Shown: positions 33,003 to 41,834 of the stretch, piece after piece
Layout: each line of letters begins with the position of its first letter
How positions within the stretch are numbered: the stretch's first letter is position 1
Origin: Glycomyces sp. TRM65418
Lineage (GTDB): Bacteria; Actinomycetota; Actinomycetes; Mycobacteriales; Micromonosporaceae
Direction of reading: 5' to 3'
Length of the DNA: 64,000 bases
NCBI RefSeq assembly: GCF_019710475.1
Contig: NZ_JAJFAX010000003.1
Coordinates: forward strand, 310,001 to 374,000
Made by a program: the position numbers and the translations under genes
The notes under the pieces: model-generated
The model's input: the letters and a program-made list of their open reading frames with translations, nothing else
What the model was told of the DNA's origin: nothing
Databases searched by the model: none

Positions 33003-34082
33003 TCAGTGGCGTTCGGGGAGCGGATCGGCGAACCGCCACGAGCGGGCGACGAGGTCGTCCACCGCCTCCTCGGCTCGCCGCAGGCGGGCGTGGTGCGGGC
33101 CCCGGAGCGTGACGTAGTCGCGGCCGGTCCGGCGCAGCTCCTCCTCGAAGCGCCCGGTCATCCACGGGCGCAGGTGGGCCTCACTCCGCAGGCCGTCGTC
33201 GTCGAACGCGACGCCCTCGTGGTCGGTCAGCAGGTACAGGTCGTGGCCGATCGCGTCGGCGAGCGGGTCGAGTTCCGGGTTGCGCCCGCCCATGTACCGC
33301 TCGTGCCAGATCGTGGTCGCGAAGGCGTCGGTGTCGCAGCACAGGACCGGACCGCCCACGCCGGCCGCCGCCGCTTCGCGTTCGTTCTGGCGCTTCGCGA
33401 TCACCGGGAAGTCCTCGGTCGTGAAACGCACGTCGTTCCAGGTCGCGGTCGAGTGCTCGGCCTGGACGGCCCGCAGCCGCTCCTCGCTGAAGGTCCTGCC
33501 GTACTCCCCCACGCACTGCGTCAGCGCCCACGCGCCGCCGCGTTCGCGGAGCCTCGCGGCCAGCGCCTCGGCGATGGTGGTCGTGCCGGTGGACTCCGCG
33601 CCCAGCGCGACGACGCGGAGGACGAGCCCGGCGCGGACCGGGCCTTCGAGGTGGTGCCAGTTGCCGACGGGGTCGGCGCGGACGGCGGTGCCGGAGACGG
33701 GGAACCGCTCGCGGGCCTGGTCCACTGCGATGTGGACGGCGCCGAAGCGCCGGGCGAGCTCCTCGCCGTAGCGTTCGGAGGTGAAGACCGCGTCGACCCG
33801 CTCGGGGACGGCGGCTTTGAAGATCGCCATGTGGGCGCTCCAGACCGCTTCGTCCTCGAGGTCCATGTGGACGTCGTCGACGGCGCCGACGACCCGCGCG
33901 TTCGGGTGGGCCTCCCGGAGCCAGGCGACGCGCTCGCCCAGGGGGATGGATTCCACGGTGGCGCAGCAGACGAGGACGGTGAGGCGGTCGCATCCGGCCT
34001 CGGCGGTGCGGATGAGGTGGTGGTGCCCGGCGTGCGGCGGGTAGAACTTGCCGAGGACCAGGCCGTGCTCGGGTCGGTTCAC
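33003..34082 (-). CDS. nadR: NadR-like NMN adenylyltransferase / ribosylnicotinamide kinase
   Basis: The 359-residue bifunctional protein has an N-terminal nucleotidyltransferase domain with GKFYPPHAGHHHLI and PVSGTAVRADP, the conserved GxFxPPxxGHxxLI and ISGTxxR signatures. The C-terminal kinase-like domain has GAESTGTTT at the Walker A position, where the usual lysine is replaced by Thr. It lacks the N-terminal helix-turn-helix of enterobacterial NadR, so no repressor role is expected. Its GTG overlaps the pnuC stop by 4 bp, making one NAD-salvage operon. Confidence 0.88.
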   Translation of the reverse strand: MNRPEHGLVLGKFYPPHAGHHHLIRTAEAGCDRLTVLVCCATVESIPLGERVAWLREAHPNARVVGAVDDVHMDLEDEAVWSAHMAIFKAAVPERVDAVFTSERYGEELARRFGAVHIAVDQARERFPVSGTAVRADPVGNWHHLEGPVRAGLVLRVVALGAESTGTTTIAEALAARLRERGGAWALTQCVGEYGRTFSEERLRAVQAEHSTATWNDVRFTTEDFPVIAKRQNEREAAAAGVGGPVLCCDTDAFATTIWHERYMGGRNPELDPLADAIGHDLYLLTDHEGVAFDDDGLRSEAHLRPWMTGRFEEELRRTGRDYVTLRGPHHARLRRAEEAVDDLVARSWRFADPLPERH

Positions 34083-34723
34083 GCCGCGACCTCGGCGGGT
34101 CGCCGTCGGGCCTCCAGGTCCCTCTGCCAGTTGCGGAGGCCGATGACGCACAGCACCATGAATCCGATGTAGAGGATTGCGGTGAGGTAGAGGCCCTTGT
34201 AGGCGTACAGCGGAACGAAGACGACGTCGGCGGCGATCCACAGCCACCACGACTCGACGCGCTTGCGGCACTGGCCGTAGGTGGCGAGCAGGGACAGCAC
34301 GGTGGTGAGGGCGTCCCAGAAGGGGACCGTGGAGTCGGTCGCGACGACCAGCAGCGTCGTGATGGCGGCGAGCCCGAGGAGGCCCGCGCCGGCGAGGCCG
34401 ATCCATTCGGTGCGGCCGGTGCGGCTCACCGGGAGGGCGTCGGCGGTCGGGCCGCCGCCGCGGACCCAGTTCCGCCAGCCGTAGACGCCGAGGGCGATGA
34501 AGACGACTTGGAGCCCGGCGTCGGCGTAGAGTCCGCTGTCGGTGAAGATCACGATGAACAGCAGGCAGTTGGCGATGCCGATGCCCCAGTTCGCGATGTG
34601 CTGGCGGGCGACGAGCCAGACGCACACCGCGCCGGTGACGAAGGCGAGGCCTTCGGCGAGGGTGGTCGGGACGCCGAAGGCGGTGAACAGGGGCAGGTAC
34701 AGGACGTCCATGAGGGCGTTCAC
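34079..34723 (-). CDS. pnuC: PnuC-type nicotinamide riboside transporter
   Basis: The 214-residue protein has about seven membrane spans. PnuC features include [38 protein letters not shown] and [32 protein letters not shown]. Family members carry nicotinamide riboside inward by facilitated diffusion, trapped by phosphorylation, which NadR supplies. It starts at GTG with GAGAGGA upstream and overlaps nadR by 4 bp. No known PnuC riboswitch is recognised in the leader. Confidence 0.93.
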   Translation of the reverse strand: MNALMDVLYLPLFTAFGVPTTLAEGLAFVTGAVCVWLVARQHIANWGIGIANCLLFIVIFTDSGLYADAGLQVVFIALGVYGWRNWVRGGGPTADALPVSRTGRTEWIGLAGAGLLGLAAITTLLVVATDSTVPFWDALTTVLSLLATYGQCRKRVESWWLWIAADVVFVPLYAYKGLYLTAILYIGFMVLCVIGLRNWQRDLEARRRPAEVAA

Positions 34724-34866
34724 GGGGGCGGTCCTCTCAGGGGCTGGGGCTCGATGCTCATCGGCCGGGGGCGGCTTCGGCCATGCCGCATCGAACCACG
34801 CGGGCCCGGTGCCGCGCGCATCGGTGTCCGGCGCCGCTCAGGGTACGGGACCGCGAGGCATCGGGC

Positions 34867-34897
34867 TTGACACGGCGGGTGGGCCGACGGGTAAAGT
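34867..34897 (+). promoter_or_regulatory. Promoter of the arabinofuranosidase gene
   Basis: TTGACA (34867-34872) is followed by TAAAGT (34892-34897) with a 19-bp spacer, longer than optimal. The -10 overlaps the first bases of the operator. Confidence 0.55.
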
Positions 34898-34911
34898 GAA
34901 GCGCGCTTTAC
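34896..34911. promoter_or_regulatory. LacI-type operator GTGAAGCGCGCTTTAC
   Basis: This 16-bp palindrome has one mismatched pair and overlaps the -10 and start site of the GH51 promoter. The co-directional LacI gene downstream is the expected binder. Confidence 0.65.
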
Positions 34912-34979
34912 CGATAAATGAGCGCGGCACGGAACCGTCGAGCACCGACCGGTGCCGCCCACCGCCAGGAAGGCCCCTT

Positions 34980-36506
34980 ATGAGCGAGCACGTCTCCGCC
35001 GTCATCAACGTCGACATCGAAGGCCCCCGGATCAACCGCCACGTGTACGGCCACTTCGCCGAGCACCTCGGCCGCTGCATCTACGGCGGCTTCTACGTCG
35101 GCGAGGACTCCGACATCCCCAACGAGGGCGGCATCCGCCTCGACGTCGTGGAGGCCCTGCGCGCCCTCGACATCCCCAACCTGCGCTGGCCCGGCGGCTG
35201 CTTCGCCGACGAGTACCACTGGATGGACGGCATCGGCCCCAAGGAGGACCGCGCCGTCATGATCAACACCCACTGGGGCGGCGTCGAGGAGAACAACCAC
35301 TTCGGCACCCACGAGTTCATGGCGCTGTGCGAGCTGCTCGGCGCCGAGCCGTACATCTCCGGCAACGTCGGCTCCGGCACCGTCCGCGAGATGAGCGAGT
35401 GGGTCGAGTACCTCACCCGCGACGGCGACTCCCCCATGGTGCGCCTGCGCAAGCGGCACGGCCGCGAGGAGCCGTGGAAGGTCAAGTTCTGGGGCCTGGG
35501 CAACGAGACCTGGGGCTGCGGCGGCAACATGAGCGCCGAGCAGTACGCCATGGACGCCCGCAAGTACGCGACCTACTGCCGCGACTACGGCGACAACAAG
35601 CTCTACCGGATCGCCGCCGGGGCCGCCGACTTCAACTTCGAGTGGACCAAGACCCTCATGGAGCAGCTGGGCCACATCGGCTGCCAGCGCGTCGAGCGCA
35701 AGCTGTACCAGGCGATCTCCGTGCACTACTACACGATCGCGGGGACCTGGGAGGACAAGGGCGACGCGACGCGGTTCACCGAGGACGAGTACTACACGAC
35801 GATGCTCAGGGCGGCCCGCACCGACGAGCTGCTCACCGGCCACGCGAACGTCATGGACCTGTACGACCCGACCAAGGAGATCGGGATCGTGCTCGACGAG
35901 TGGGGCACCTGGTGGAACGTCGAGCCCGGCACCAACCCCGGTTTCCTGTACCAGCAGAACACGATGCGGGACGCGCTCGTGGCGAGCCTCCACTTCGACA
36001 TCTTCCACCGGCACGCCGACCGGCTGGTCATGGCGAACATCGCGCAGACGGTGAACGTGCTGCAGGCGATGATCCTGACCGACCCCGATTCGGGCGCGCT
36101 GGTGCTCACGCCGACCTACCACGTGTTCCAGATGAACAAGGGCCACCAGGACGCGGCCTCCCTGCGGGTGGACGCCCCGGCCGGGCTGCCGAGCCGCGAG
36201 GTGGACGGCAAGGAGCTGTCGACGGTGTCGGTGTCGGCCAGCCGCAAGGACGGCCGCCTGCTCGTCTCGCTGTCCAACCTGGACGCCGAGGCGGGGCAGG
36301 ACGTGGAGATCGACCTGCGCGGCGGCGGGCTCGCCGAGGTCGAGGCACTGGTCCTCACCGCCGACACGCTGCAGAGCCACAACTCCCCCGAGGCGGCGGA
36401 CGCGGTGGCGCCGCGCGCGCACGACGGCGTGAAGCTCGACGGCTCGAAGCTCAAGGTGCACCTGCCGGCGCACTCCTTCGTCACCGTCTCGGGCGCGATC
36501 GCGTGA
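34980..36506 (+). CDS. abfA: GH51 alpha-L-arabinofuranosidase
   Basis: This 508-residue cytoplasmic enzyme begins [29 protein letters not shown], a GH51 opening. The acid/base is E176 in GLGNETWG and the nucleophile E307 in VLDEWGTWW. The beta-sandwich C terminus follows from about 390. It removes arabinosyl residues from arabinoxylan or arabinan oligosaccharides after import. GGAAGG lies upstream of ATG 34980. A LacI gene follows 63 bp downstream and probably controls it. Confidence 0.95.
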   Translation: MSEHVSAVINVDIEGPRINRHVYGHFAEHLGRCIYGGFYVGEDSDIPNEGGIRLDVVEALRALDIPNLRWPGGCFADEYHWMDGIGPKEDRAVMINTHWGGVEENNHFGTHEFMALCELLGAEPYISGNVGSGTVREMSEWVEYLTRDGDSPMVRLRKRHGREEPWKVKFWGLGNETWGCGGNMSAEQYAMDARKYATYCRDYGDNKLYRIAAGAADFNFEWTKTLMEQLGHIGCQRVERKLYQAISVHYYTIAGTWEDKGDATRFTEDEYYTTMLRAARTDELLTGHANVMDLYDPTKEIGIVLDEWGTWWNVEPGTNPGFLYQQNTMRDALVASLHFDIFHRHADRLVMANIAQTVNVLQAMILTDPDSGALVLTPTYHVFQMNKGHQDAASLRVDAPAGLPSREVDGKELSTVSVSASRKDGRLLVSLSNLDAEAGQDVEIDLRGGGLAEVEALVLTADTLQSHNSPEAADAVAPRAHDGVKLDGSKLKVHLPAHSFVTVSGAIA

Positions 36507-36569
36507 GCGGCCGACGGGTCGGATGATGGGAAGATAGGCACCCTGACTTGACGAGAGGCGGTAACCGAC

Positions 36570-37568
36570 GTGGTGACGATGAGCGACGTGGCGCGGTTGG
36601 CGGGGGTGTCGAAGATGACGGTATCCAATGTGGTCAACAACCGGCCCGGCGTGAGCGATCCGGTGCGCCGGCGCGTGCTCGAAGCCATCCAGGAGTGCGG
36701 TTACCGCCTCAACGTCAACGCCCGCACGCTCAAGGCCGGGCGCACGGGGGTCATCGGCCTCGCGGTGCCCGGCGTGGACCAGTCCTACTACGGGATGCTC
36801 GGGTCCCTCCTCATCGAGGCGGCCAAGGAGCGCGGCTTCCACGTCGCGATCGAGCAGACCGGGGCGGCGGCCGAGGGCGAGGAGGCCGCCATCGCGCAGT
36901 CGCACAAGCTGCAGCTGGACGGGCTCATCCTGAGCGCGGTCGTGCTCGACCCGCGGGAGCAGGGCGGCACGGCGTGGGGGGACTTCCCGATCGTGATGCT
37001 CGGAGAGCGCGACTTCGGGGCGAGCATCGACCACGTGGGCATGGCGAACGAGGCGGGCACGAAGGCCGCCACCGAGCACCTGATCGCACGGGGGTGCCGG
37101 CGCATCGCGAACGTCACCGGCTGGAGCCTCGAAGGCGTCCACGTCGTGTCCCGACGTCACCGGGGCTACGTCGAGGGCCTGGCCGCCCACGGGATCGAGG
37201 TGGACCCGGCGCTGGTGTCGCTGTCGGGCATGCACATGGAGCGGGGCCGGAAGGCCGTCCACGACCTGCACGCGGCGGGCACGGCCTTCGACGGCGTCGT
37301 GGCGGTCACGGACACCGTGGCCATCGGGGTCATGCGGGGCCTGGCGGACCTGGGCCTGCGCTGTCCCGAGGACGTGCGCGTGGTGGGCTTCGACGACATC
37401 CCCGAGGCCGCCTACCTCGCGCCGTCGCTGACCACCGTGGCCCCCGATCACCGGTGGATGGCCGAGAAGGCGGTCGAGCTCATCGCCGCCCGCCTCGACG
37501 ACCCGACGCGGCCCCCGGAGGAGCACATCGCCCCGTTCACGCTCATCCCCCGCGAATCCACCCGCTAG
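36570..37568 (+). CDS. LacI-family regulator downstream of abfA
   Basis: The 332-residue protein starts at GTG and has the helix-turn-helix VTMSDVARLAGVSKMTVSNVVNNRPGVSDPVRRRV followed by an effector domain ending YLAPSLTTVAPDHRWMAEKAVELI. It lies in the same direction after abfA. Arabinose or an arabino-oligosaccharide is the inferred effector. The operator at 34896-34911 fits its class. Confidence 0.92.
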   Translation: MVTMSDVARLAGVSKMTVSNVVNNRPGVSDPVRRRVLEAIQECGYRLNVNARTLKAGRTGVIGLAVPGVDQSYYGMLGSLLIEAAKERGFHVAIEQTGAAAEGEEAAIAQSHKLQLDGLILSAVVLDPREQGGTAWGDFPIVMLGERDFGASIDHVGMANEAGTKAATEHLIARGCRRIANVTGWSLEGVHVVSRRHRGYVEGLAAHGIEVDPALVSLSGMHMERGRKAVHDLHAAGTAFDGVVAVTDTVAIGVMRGLADLGLRCPEDVRVVGFDDIPEAAYLAPSLTTVAPDHRWMAEKAVELIAARLDDPTRPPEEHIAPFTLIPRESTR

Positions 37569-37623
37569 GGCCCGCCCGGCTCGCCGCGACCGGCGAGGCC
37601 GAGGTCCAGGCCGCCGGGACGAC

Positions 37624-37653
37624 GCCGCCCCGGCCTCGAAAGGCCGGGGCGGC
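37624..37653. terminator. Bidirectional terminator between lacI and cellulase genes
   Basis: A perfect 13-bp stem GCCGCCCCGGCCT with a CGAA tetraloop is followed by TTT on the plus strand, between convergent genes. Confidence 0.8.
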
Positions 37654-37666
37654 TTTCGCGGTGCCG

Positions 37667-39733
37667 TCAGGAGAGCGAGCCGGTGACGTTGCCTCCGGAC
37701 TCGGTGACGTAGTAGGTGACGGTCTTGCCGCTCCAGAAGTGGAACGTCAGGGTCACCTTCTGGCCGTCGTTCACGTCGTCCCAGAACGCCTGCGGCAGGC
37801 TGATCGTGCCGGCGGTGTAATCGGGGCTGAACGCGCGGGCGAACTCCTTGTAGGTGGTCCAGTTGTGCGGCCCGGCGGCGCTGCCGTCGGCGTACTCGGC
37901 CTCCATGGTCGCCAGCTGGTCGCCGTTGAACTGGGTCGGGATCGCGAACGCGCCCGTCGAGCCCGTGGCGGCCGACATCGTCGGCTGGTCGTAGGAGATG
38001 ACGCTGATCCGCCACGGCGCGCCCTGCGAGAACACCGCGTGCAGGTTCGCCTTGACGCCGTACGAGCGGTCGCCGAGGAGGCTGGTGAGCCTGCTCGCCT
38101 TGATCGTGAGCGTGTCGCCCGAGATCGTGTAGTCGGTGCCCCGGACGAGGTTCGTGGACCCCAGGCGCAGGTGCTGGAACGTGGTGCCGTTCGGGTTGAG
38201 CTGCAGCGACACGTCGGCGACGGTCCCCGACTTCGCGACGAACACCTGGTCGGTGGAGGCCGTGCCCGAGCGCGAGCTCCAGCTCGCCTTCATCATGTTG
38301 TAGAGCTCGGGGTCCCGCCACTCGAAGGTGGTCCGGTTGAAGTGCTGGCCGTTGTCCCACACCTGGAGCGTGAGGCCCTTCTGGCGGGCGTAGTAGCCCA
38401 CGTACTCGAAGAACTTCAGCTTCTCGCCCTGCTCGACGGTGCCGGTGTGGGCGTCGAAGCCCAGCAGGCCCCATTCGCCGACGATGACGGGGATGTCGTT
38501 CGCGACGAACTCGTTGTAGACGCGGTCGAAGTATCCCTCGATGTCGGCCTGGACCTCGGCGTTGAACTTCGTGAAGCCCGCGACGTTCACGCTGAAGGGC
38601 CAGAAGCCGTAGTAGTGGACGGTCGCGGCCAGGTTCGGGTCGTTCAAGGAGTCGATCGTCGCGCTCAGCGCGTCGAGGCGGCCCTGGTCGGCGTTCGTGT
38701 GGAGGGTCGGCAGGACGAGCACGCGGGTCGCGTTGTTCCCGCCCGAGCCGCGCACGATCTCGTGGAAGGAGACGTTGAGGTCGTCCAGGAGGGCGTAGGC
38801 GGTCGCGTCGTCGACGTTGTTGAACTGCGGCTCGTTCACGCTCTCGAACAGCAGCTCCGGCGGCGCGTCGCGGAAGCGGGTCGCCAGCTCGTTCCAGATC
38901 GCCTCGTAGCGGGCCTCGACCACGGTGCGGTTGGTGTTCATGTCCGCCATCCAGATCCACGAGTCGTGGTGGATGTTGACGAGCACGTAGAGGTCCGCCT
39001 CCAGCGCCCAGCCGACGACCTCTTCGACGCGGTCGAGGTAGGCGTCCTCGACGGCGTAAGGGGCGGACTTGGCCTGGTGGTCGTCGAAGGTGACGGGGAT
39101 GCGGATGCTGTTGTAGCCCTGGGCGGCCACGTTCTCGATGAGCTCCTGGGTGATGCGCGGGTTGCCCCAGGCGGTCTCGTCGGGGCCGACGGAGTCGAGC
39201 GAGTTGCCGAGGTTCCAGCCCGGCTCCATCGCGGCGACGGTCTCCATCGCGGTGCCCTCGCCGACTGGCGGCGGGGAGGTCGTCGGCGAGGTGGTGGGCT
39301 CGCCGACGCCGCCGGTGCACTCGACGCCGTTGAGGTGGAACAGGGCGGGCACGCCGTTGGCTCCCGACCAGGAGCCGTTGAAGCCGAAGGAGACCGAGCC
39401 GTCGGTGGCGATGGACCGGTTGTAGCCGAGGCTCTTGGCGGTGACCTGGTCGCCGGCGTTGGTGAAGGACGCGTTCCAGATCTGGGTGATGCGCTGGCCG
39501 TCGGGGAAGGTCCAGGCCAGGTCCCAGCCGTTGATCGGATCGCCGAGGTTGGTGATCTTCACGTCGCCCGTGAAGCCGCCGTTCCATTGGCTGGCGATCT
39601 TGTAGTCCACCTTGCATCCCTCGGCCGCATACGCGACTGAGGGGGCGAGCATGGCGAGACCGGCCGCTATGGCGGCGACCGCGGTGATCGCCACGGCGAT
39701 CCACCTGCGGGTACGTCGTTTGACGCCTTGCAT
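37667..39733 (-). CDS. Secreted CBM2-GH5-CBM_X2-CBM46 endoglucanase
   Basis: This 688-residue enzyme has a signal peptide ending AYAAEG, then CBM2 (about 38-140; CKVDYKIASQWNGGFTG to CTGGVGE), a Thr/Pro linker, and a GH5 domain (about 160-480). Its acid/base is E301 in FESVNEPQF and its nucleophile E420 in VIVGEWGLLGF. An Ig-like CBM_X2 (about 490-585) and a CBM46-like end (FWDDVNDGQKVTLTFHFWSGKTVTYYV) follow, matching the GH5_4-X2-CBM46 plan of Bacillus Cel5B with a CBM2 added in front. It likely attacks cellulose or xyloglucan outside the cell. Confidence 0.93.
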   Translation of the reverse strand: MQGVKRRTRRWIAVAITAVAAIAAGLAMLAPSVAYAAEGCKVDYKIASQWNGGFTGDVKITNLGDPINGWDLAWTFPDGQRITQIWNASFTNAGDQVTAKSLGYNRSIATDGSVSFGFNGSWSGANGVPALFHLNGVECTGGVGEPTTSPTTSPPPVGEGTAMETVAAMEPGWNLGNSLDSVGPDETAWGNPRITQELIENVAAQGYNSIRIPVTFDDHQAKSAPYAVEDAYLDRVEEVVGWALEADLYVLVNIHHDSWIWMADMNTNRTVVEARYEAIWNELATRFRDAPPELLFESVNEPQFNNVDDATAYALLDDLNVSFHEIVRGSGGNNATRVLVLPTLHTNADQGRLDALSATIDSLNDPNLAATVHYYGFWPFSVNVAGFTKFNAEVQADIEGYFDRVYNEFVANDIPVIVGEWGLLGFDAHTGTVEQGEKLKFFEYVGYYARQKGLTLQVWDNGQHFNRTTFEWRDPELYNMMKASWSSRSGTASTDQVFVAKSGTVADVSLQLNPNGTTFQHLRLGSTNLVRGTDYTISGDTLTIKASRLTSLLGDRSYGVKANLHAVFSQGAPWRISVISYDQPTMSAATGSTGAFAIPTQFNGDQLATMEAEYADGSAAGPHNWTTYKEFARAFSPDYTAGTISLPQAFWDDVNDGQKVTLTFHFWSGKTVTYYVTESGGNVTGSLS

Positions 39734-39810
39734 GGCACTCCTTCATGTCCACTTCGACTGTCGGGGGGAGGCGTGCCCGGTACCGGGGGCCATCGAGCAT
39801 CCTCGATACC

Positions 39811-39840
39811 AGACTAAGTTGGGGGACCAAACTTTGTCAA
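39811..39840 (-). promoter_or_regulatory. Cellulase promoter with operator in the spacer
   Basis: Minus-strand TTGACA (39835-39840) and TAGTCT (39811-39816) have an 18-bp spacer. The spacer plus one base is the near-palindrome AAGTTGGGGGACCAAACTT (39816-39834, seven of nine pairs), so a regulator bound here would occlude RNA polymerase. Confidence 0.7.
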
Positions 39841-39902
39841 TCGCTCCCAAGAAACTCTTCACCGAAGGCCCGTCACGGACCGAGATCGTCCGATTTGCGC
39901 TC

Positions 39903-39931
39903 TTGACAGCTGAAAGCCCTTTCCATACGCT
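39903..39931 (+). promoter_or_regulatory. Promoter of the pectate lyase gene
   Basis: TTGACA (39903-39908) and TACGCT (39926-39931) are 17 bp apart, a near-consensus promoter. The start site would fall near 39938, giving a leader of about 90 nt. Confidence 0.75.
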
Positions 39932-39950
39932 CATGGCAACCGGTTGATTT

Positions 39951-39966
39951 ATACATGTAAATGTAT
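39951..39966. promoter_or_regulatory. Operator ATACAT-GTAA-ATGTAT
   Basis: A perfect 6-N4-6 inverted repeat lies just past the predicted start of the pectate lyase transcript. It has the same geometry as AAGTAT-TGAA-ATACTT upstream of the GH5-RICIN gene. Confidence 0.6.
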
Positions 39967-40029
39967 GACTCAGCCGGCCTGGATCTCCTCAACGACCCAG
40001 GCAACAACGCAGTTGCGAAGGGAAGCAAC

Positions 40030-41637
40030 ATGTCTCGTCGAAGAAACGTGCGCACCGCGCTCGTCGCCGGGTTCGCCGGCATCATCGCCACCGCCGCCAC
40101 GGTCGTCGCGATGCACTCGGCCTCAGCGGCACCCGTCCGCTATGAGGCCGAAACCTCGCCCGCCGCCTGCTCCGGCACCGTCGACTCCGACCACTCCGGC
40201 TACTCCGGCAGCGGGTTCTGCAACAGCCCCAACCAGACCGGTGCGACGGTCCAGTTCACGGTGAACGCCCCCAGCGCCGGCACCGCCACCGTTGGCATCC
40301 GGTACGCCAACGGCACGACGGCCTCACGCCCCGCCGACATCGTCGTCAACGGCGCGGTGGCCCAGTCCGCCAGCGCCTTCGGCGGCACCGGGGCGTGGAA
40401 CAACTGGACCACCAAGACCCTGACCGTGCCGGTGAACGCCGGCGGCAACACCATCCGCCTCGCCGCCACCGGCGCCGACGGACTCGCCAACATCGACTAC
40501 CTCGATTTCGAGGCCGGCGGCGGCACCGATCCGACCACGACCCCGCCGCCCGCGGGCGGCGCGATCTACGTCGCCCCCGGCGGCGGCGACAGCGCGGCCG
40601 GCACCGAGGCGAACCCGACCACCCTCGCCTCCGCCCTGTCCCGCGTCAACGCGGGCGGGACCATCTACATGCGCGGCGGCACCTACAACTACTCCTCCAC
40701 CGTGGTGATCGACCAGGACAGCGGCAGCTCCAGCGCCCGCACGACCCTGGCCGCCTACCCGGGAGAGCGGCCGGTGCTGAACTTCTCGGCGCAGTCCGAG
40801 GCCTCCTCGAACCGGGGTCTGGCGCTCTACGCGAACTACTGGCACATCAAGGGCCTGACCGTGGAGCGCGCCGGTGACAACGGCATCTTCGTCAGCGGCA
40901 GCAACAACATCCTCGAGCGCACGATCACGCGCTTCAACCGCGACACCGGTCTGCAGCTCTCGCGGCAGGCCTCGTCGAGCCCGACCTCGTCGTGGCCCGC
41001 GAACAACCTCATCCTGAGCGCGGAGTCGCACGACAACGCCGACTCCGACGGCGAGGACGCGGACGGCTTCGCGGCGAAGCTCACCGTCGGGCCCGGAAAC
41101 GTCTTCCGGTACTCGGTGGCGCACAACAACATCGACGACGGCTGGGACCTCTACACCTACTCCGACCACGACCCGATCGGCGCGGTCACCATCGAGTACT
41201 CGCTGGCGTACGAGAACGGCACGCTCTCCAACGGCGGCCAGGCGGGCAACGGCGACCGGAACGGCTACAAGCTCGGCGGCGAGGACGTCCCGATCAACCA
41301 CAACGTCCACCACAACATCGCGTTCGACAACGGCAAGCACGGGTTCACCTACAACCGCAACCCGGGCGCGATGACCGTCTCGAACAACCTGAGCATCGAC
41401 AACGCGGAGCGGAACTTCACCTTCGACGCCGGTTCGCACACCTTCCGCAACAACACCTCGTGCCGGTTCTCCAGCGGCACGAACGACCGGATCGTCGGGA
41501 ACTCCGACAGCTCGAACCAGTGGTGGATGGGCTCGAACGGCTCCCGCTGCTCCAACTACTCGGGCGGCCTGGGCTGGTCCTTCGACTCGACCGGCAAGCT
41601 CGTGGTCACCCTCGGCGGCCGGGTGGTGAACCTGTAG
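40030..41637 (+). CDS. Secreted carbohydrate-binding, PL9-type pectate lyase
   Basis: ATG at 40030, with GAAGGGA upstream, gives 535 residues. A signal peptide (SRRRNVRTALVAGFAGIIATAATVVAMHSASAAP) precedes a CBM35/CBM6-like module (about 38-160; YEAETSPAACSG to ANIDYLDFE) with a Cys pair. A Thr/Pro linker leads to a right-handed beta-helix (IYVAPGGGDSAAGTEANPTTLASAL onward) with DADGFAAKLTVGPGNVFRYSVAHNNIDDGWDLYTYSD, a PL9 landmark whose Lys and Asp are catalytic and Ca-binding. It should cleave polygalacturonate extracellularly. An ATG at 39961 lies inside the operator and is not used. Confidence 0.93.
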   Translation: MSRRRNVRTALVAGFAGIIATAATVVAMHSASAAPVRYEAETSPAACSGTVDSDHSGYSGSGFCNSPNQTGATVQFTVNAPSAGTATVGIRYANGTTASRPADIVVNGAVAQSASAFGGTGAWNNWTTKTLTVPVNAGGNTIRLAATGADGLANIDYLDFEAGGGTDPTTTPPPAGGAIYVAPGGGDSAAGTEANPTTLASALSRVNAGGTIYMRGGTYNYSSTVVIDQDSGSSSARTTLAAYPGERPVLNFSAQSEASSNRGLALYANYWHIKGLTVERAGDNGIFVSGSNNILERTITRFNRDTGLQLSRQASSSPTSSWPANNLILSAESHDNADSDGEDADGFAAKLTVGPGNVFRYSVAHNNIDDGWDLYTYSDHDPIGAVTIEYSLAYENGTLSNGGQAGNGDRNGYKLGGEDVPINHNVHHNIAFDNGKHGFTYNRNPGAMTVSNNLSIDNAERNFTFDAGSHTFRNNTSCRFSSGTNDRIVGNSDSSNQWWMGSNGSRCSNYSGGLGWSFDSTGKLVVTLGGRVVNL

Positions 41638-41655
41638 CCGAAGCCTGACGCCGCA

Positions 41656-41696
41656 CGCTGAAGCGGCCCGTGCGATGCGGACGGGCCGCTTCAGCG
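41656..41696 (+). terminator. Terminator after the pectate lyase gene
   Basis: A perfect 16-bp stem around GCTGAAGCGGCCCGT closes a 9-nt loop. It lacks a U-tract. Confidence 0.7.
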
Positions 41697-41834
41697 CGGT
41701 CGCGGTGCGCGCGGCGGGGCGGGCCCGCTGTACCGCCGAAGGCACGCGAGGGCCGCGACGACACCGGCACGTGCGCGCGCCTGACCGTCCGAAACCGACT
41801 CGCCGCACTGGCGGGGGCCTGGCATGATCGCCGG

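Noticed and set aside
34908-39830. A 1640-codon minus-strand ORF
   Set aside because: It runs antisense to abfA and the LacI gene and out of frame over the cellulase gene. Long antisense ORFs are expected from GC-rich codon bias.
39961-40029. Earlier ATG for the pectate lyase
   Set aside because: It lies within the operator palindrome, has no ribosome site and would place 23 polar residues ahead of the signal peptide.
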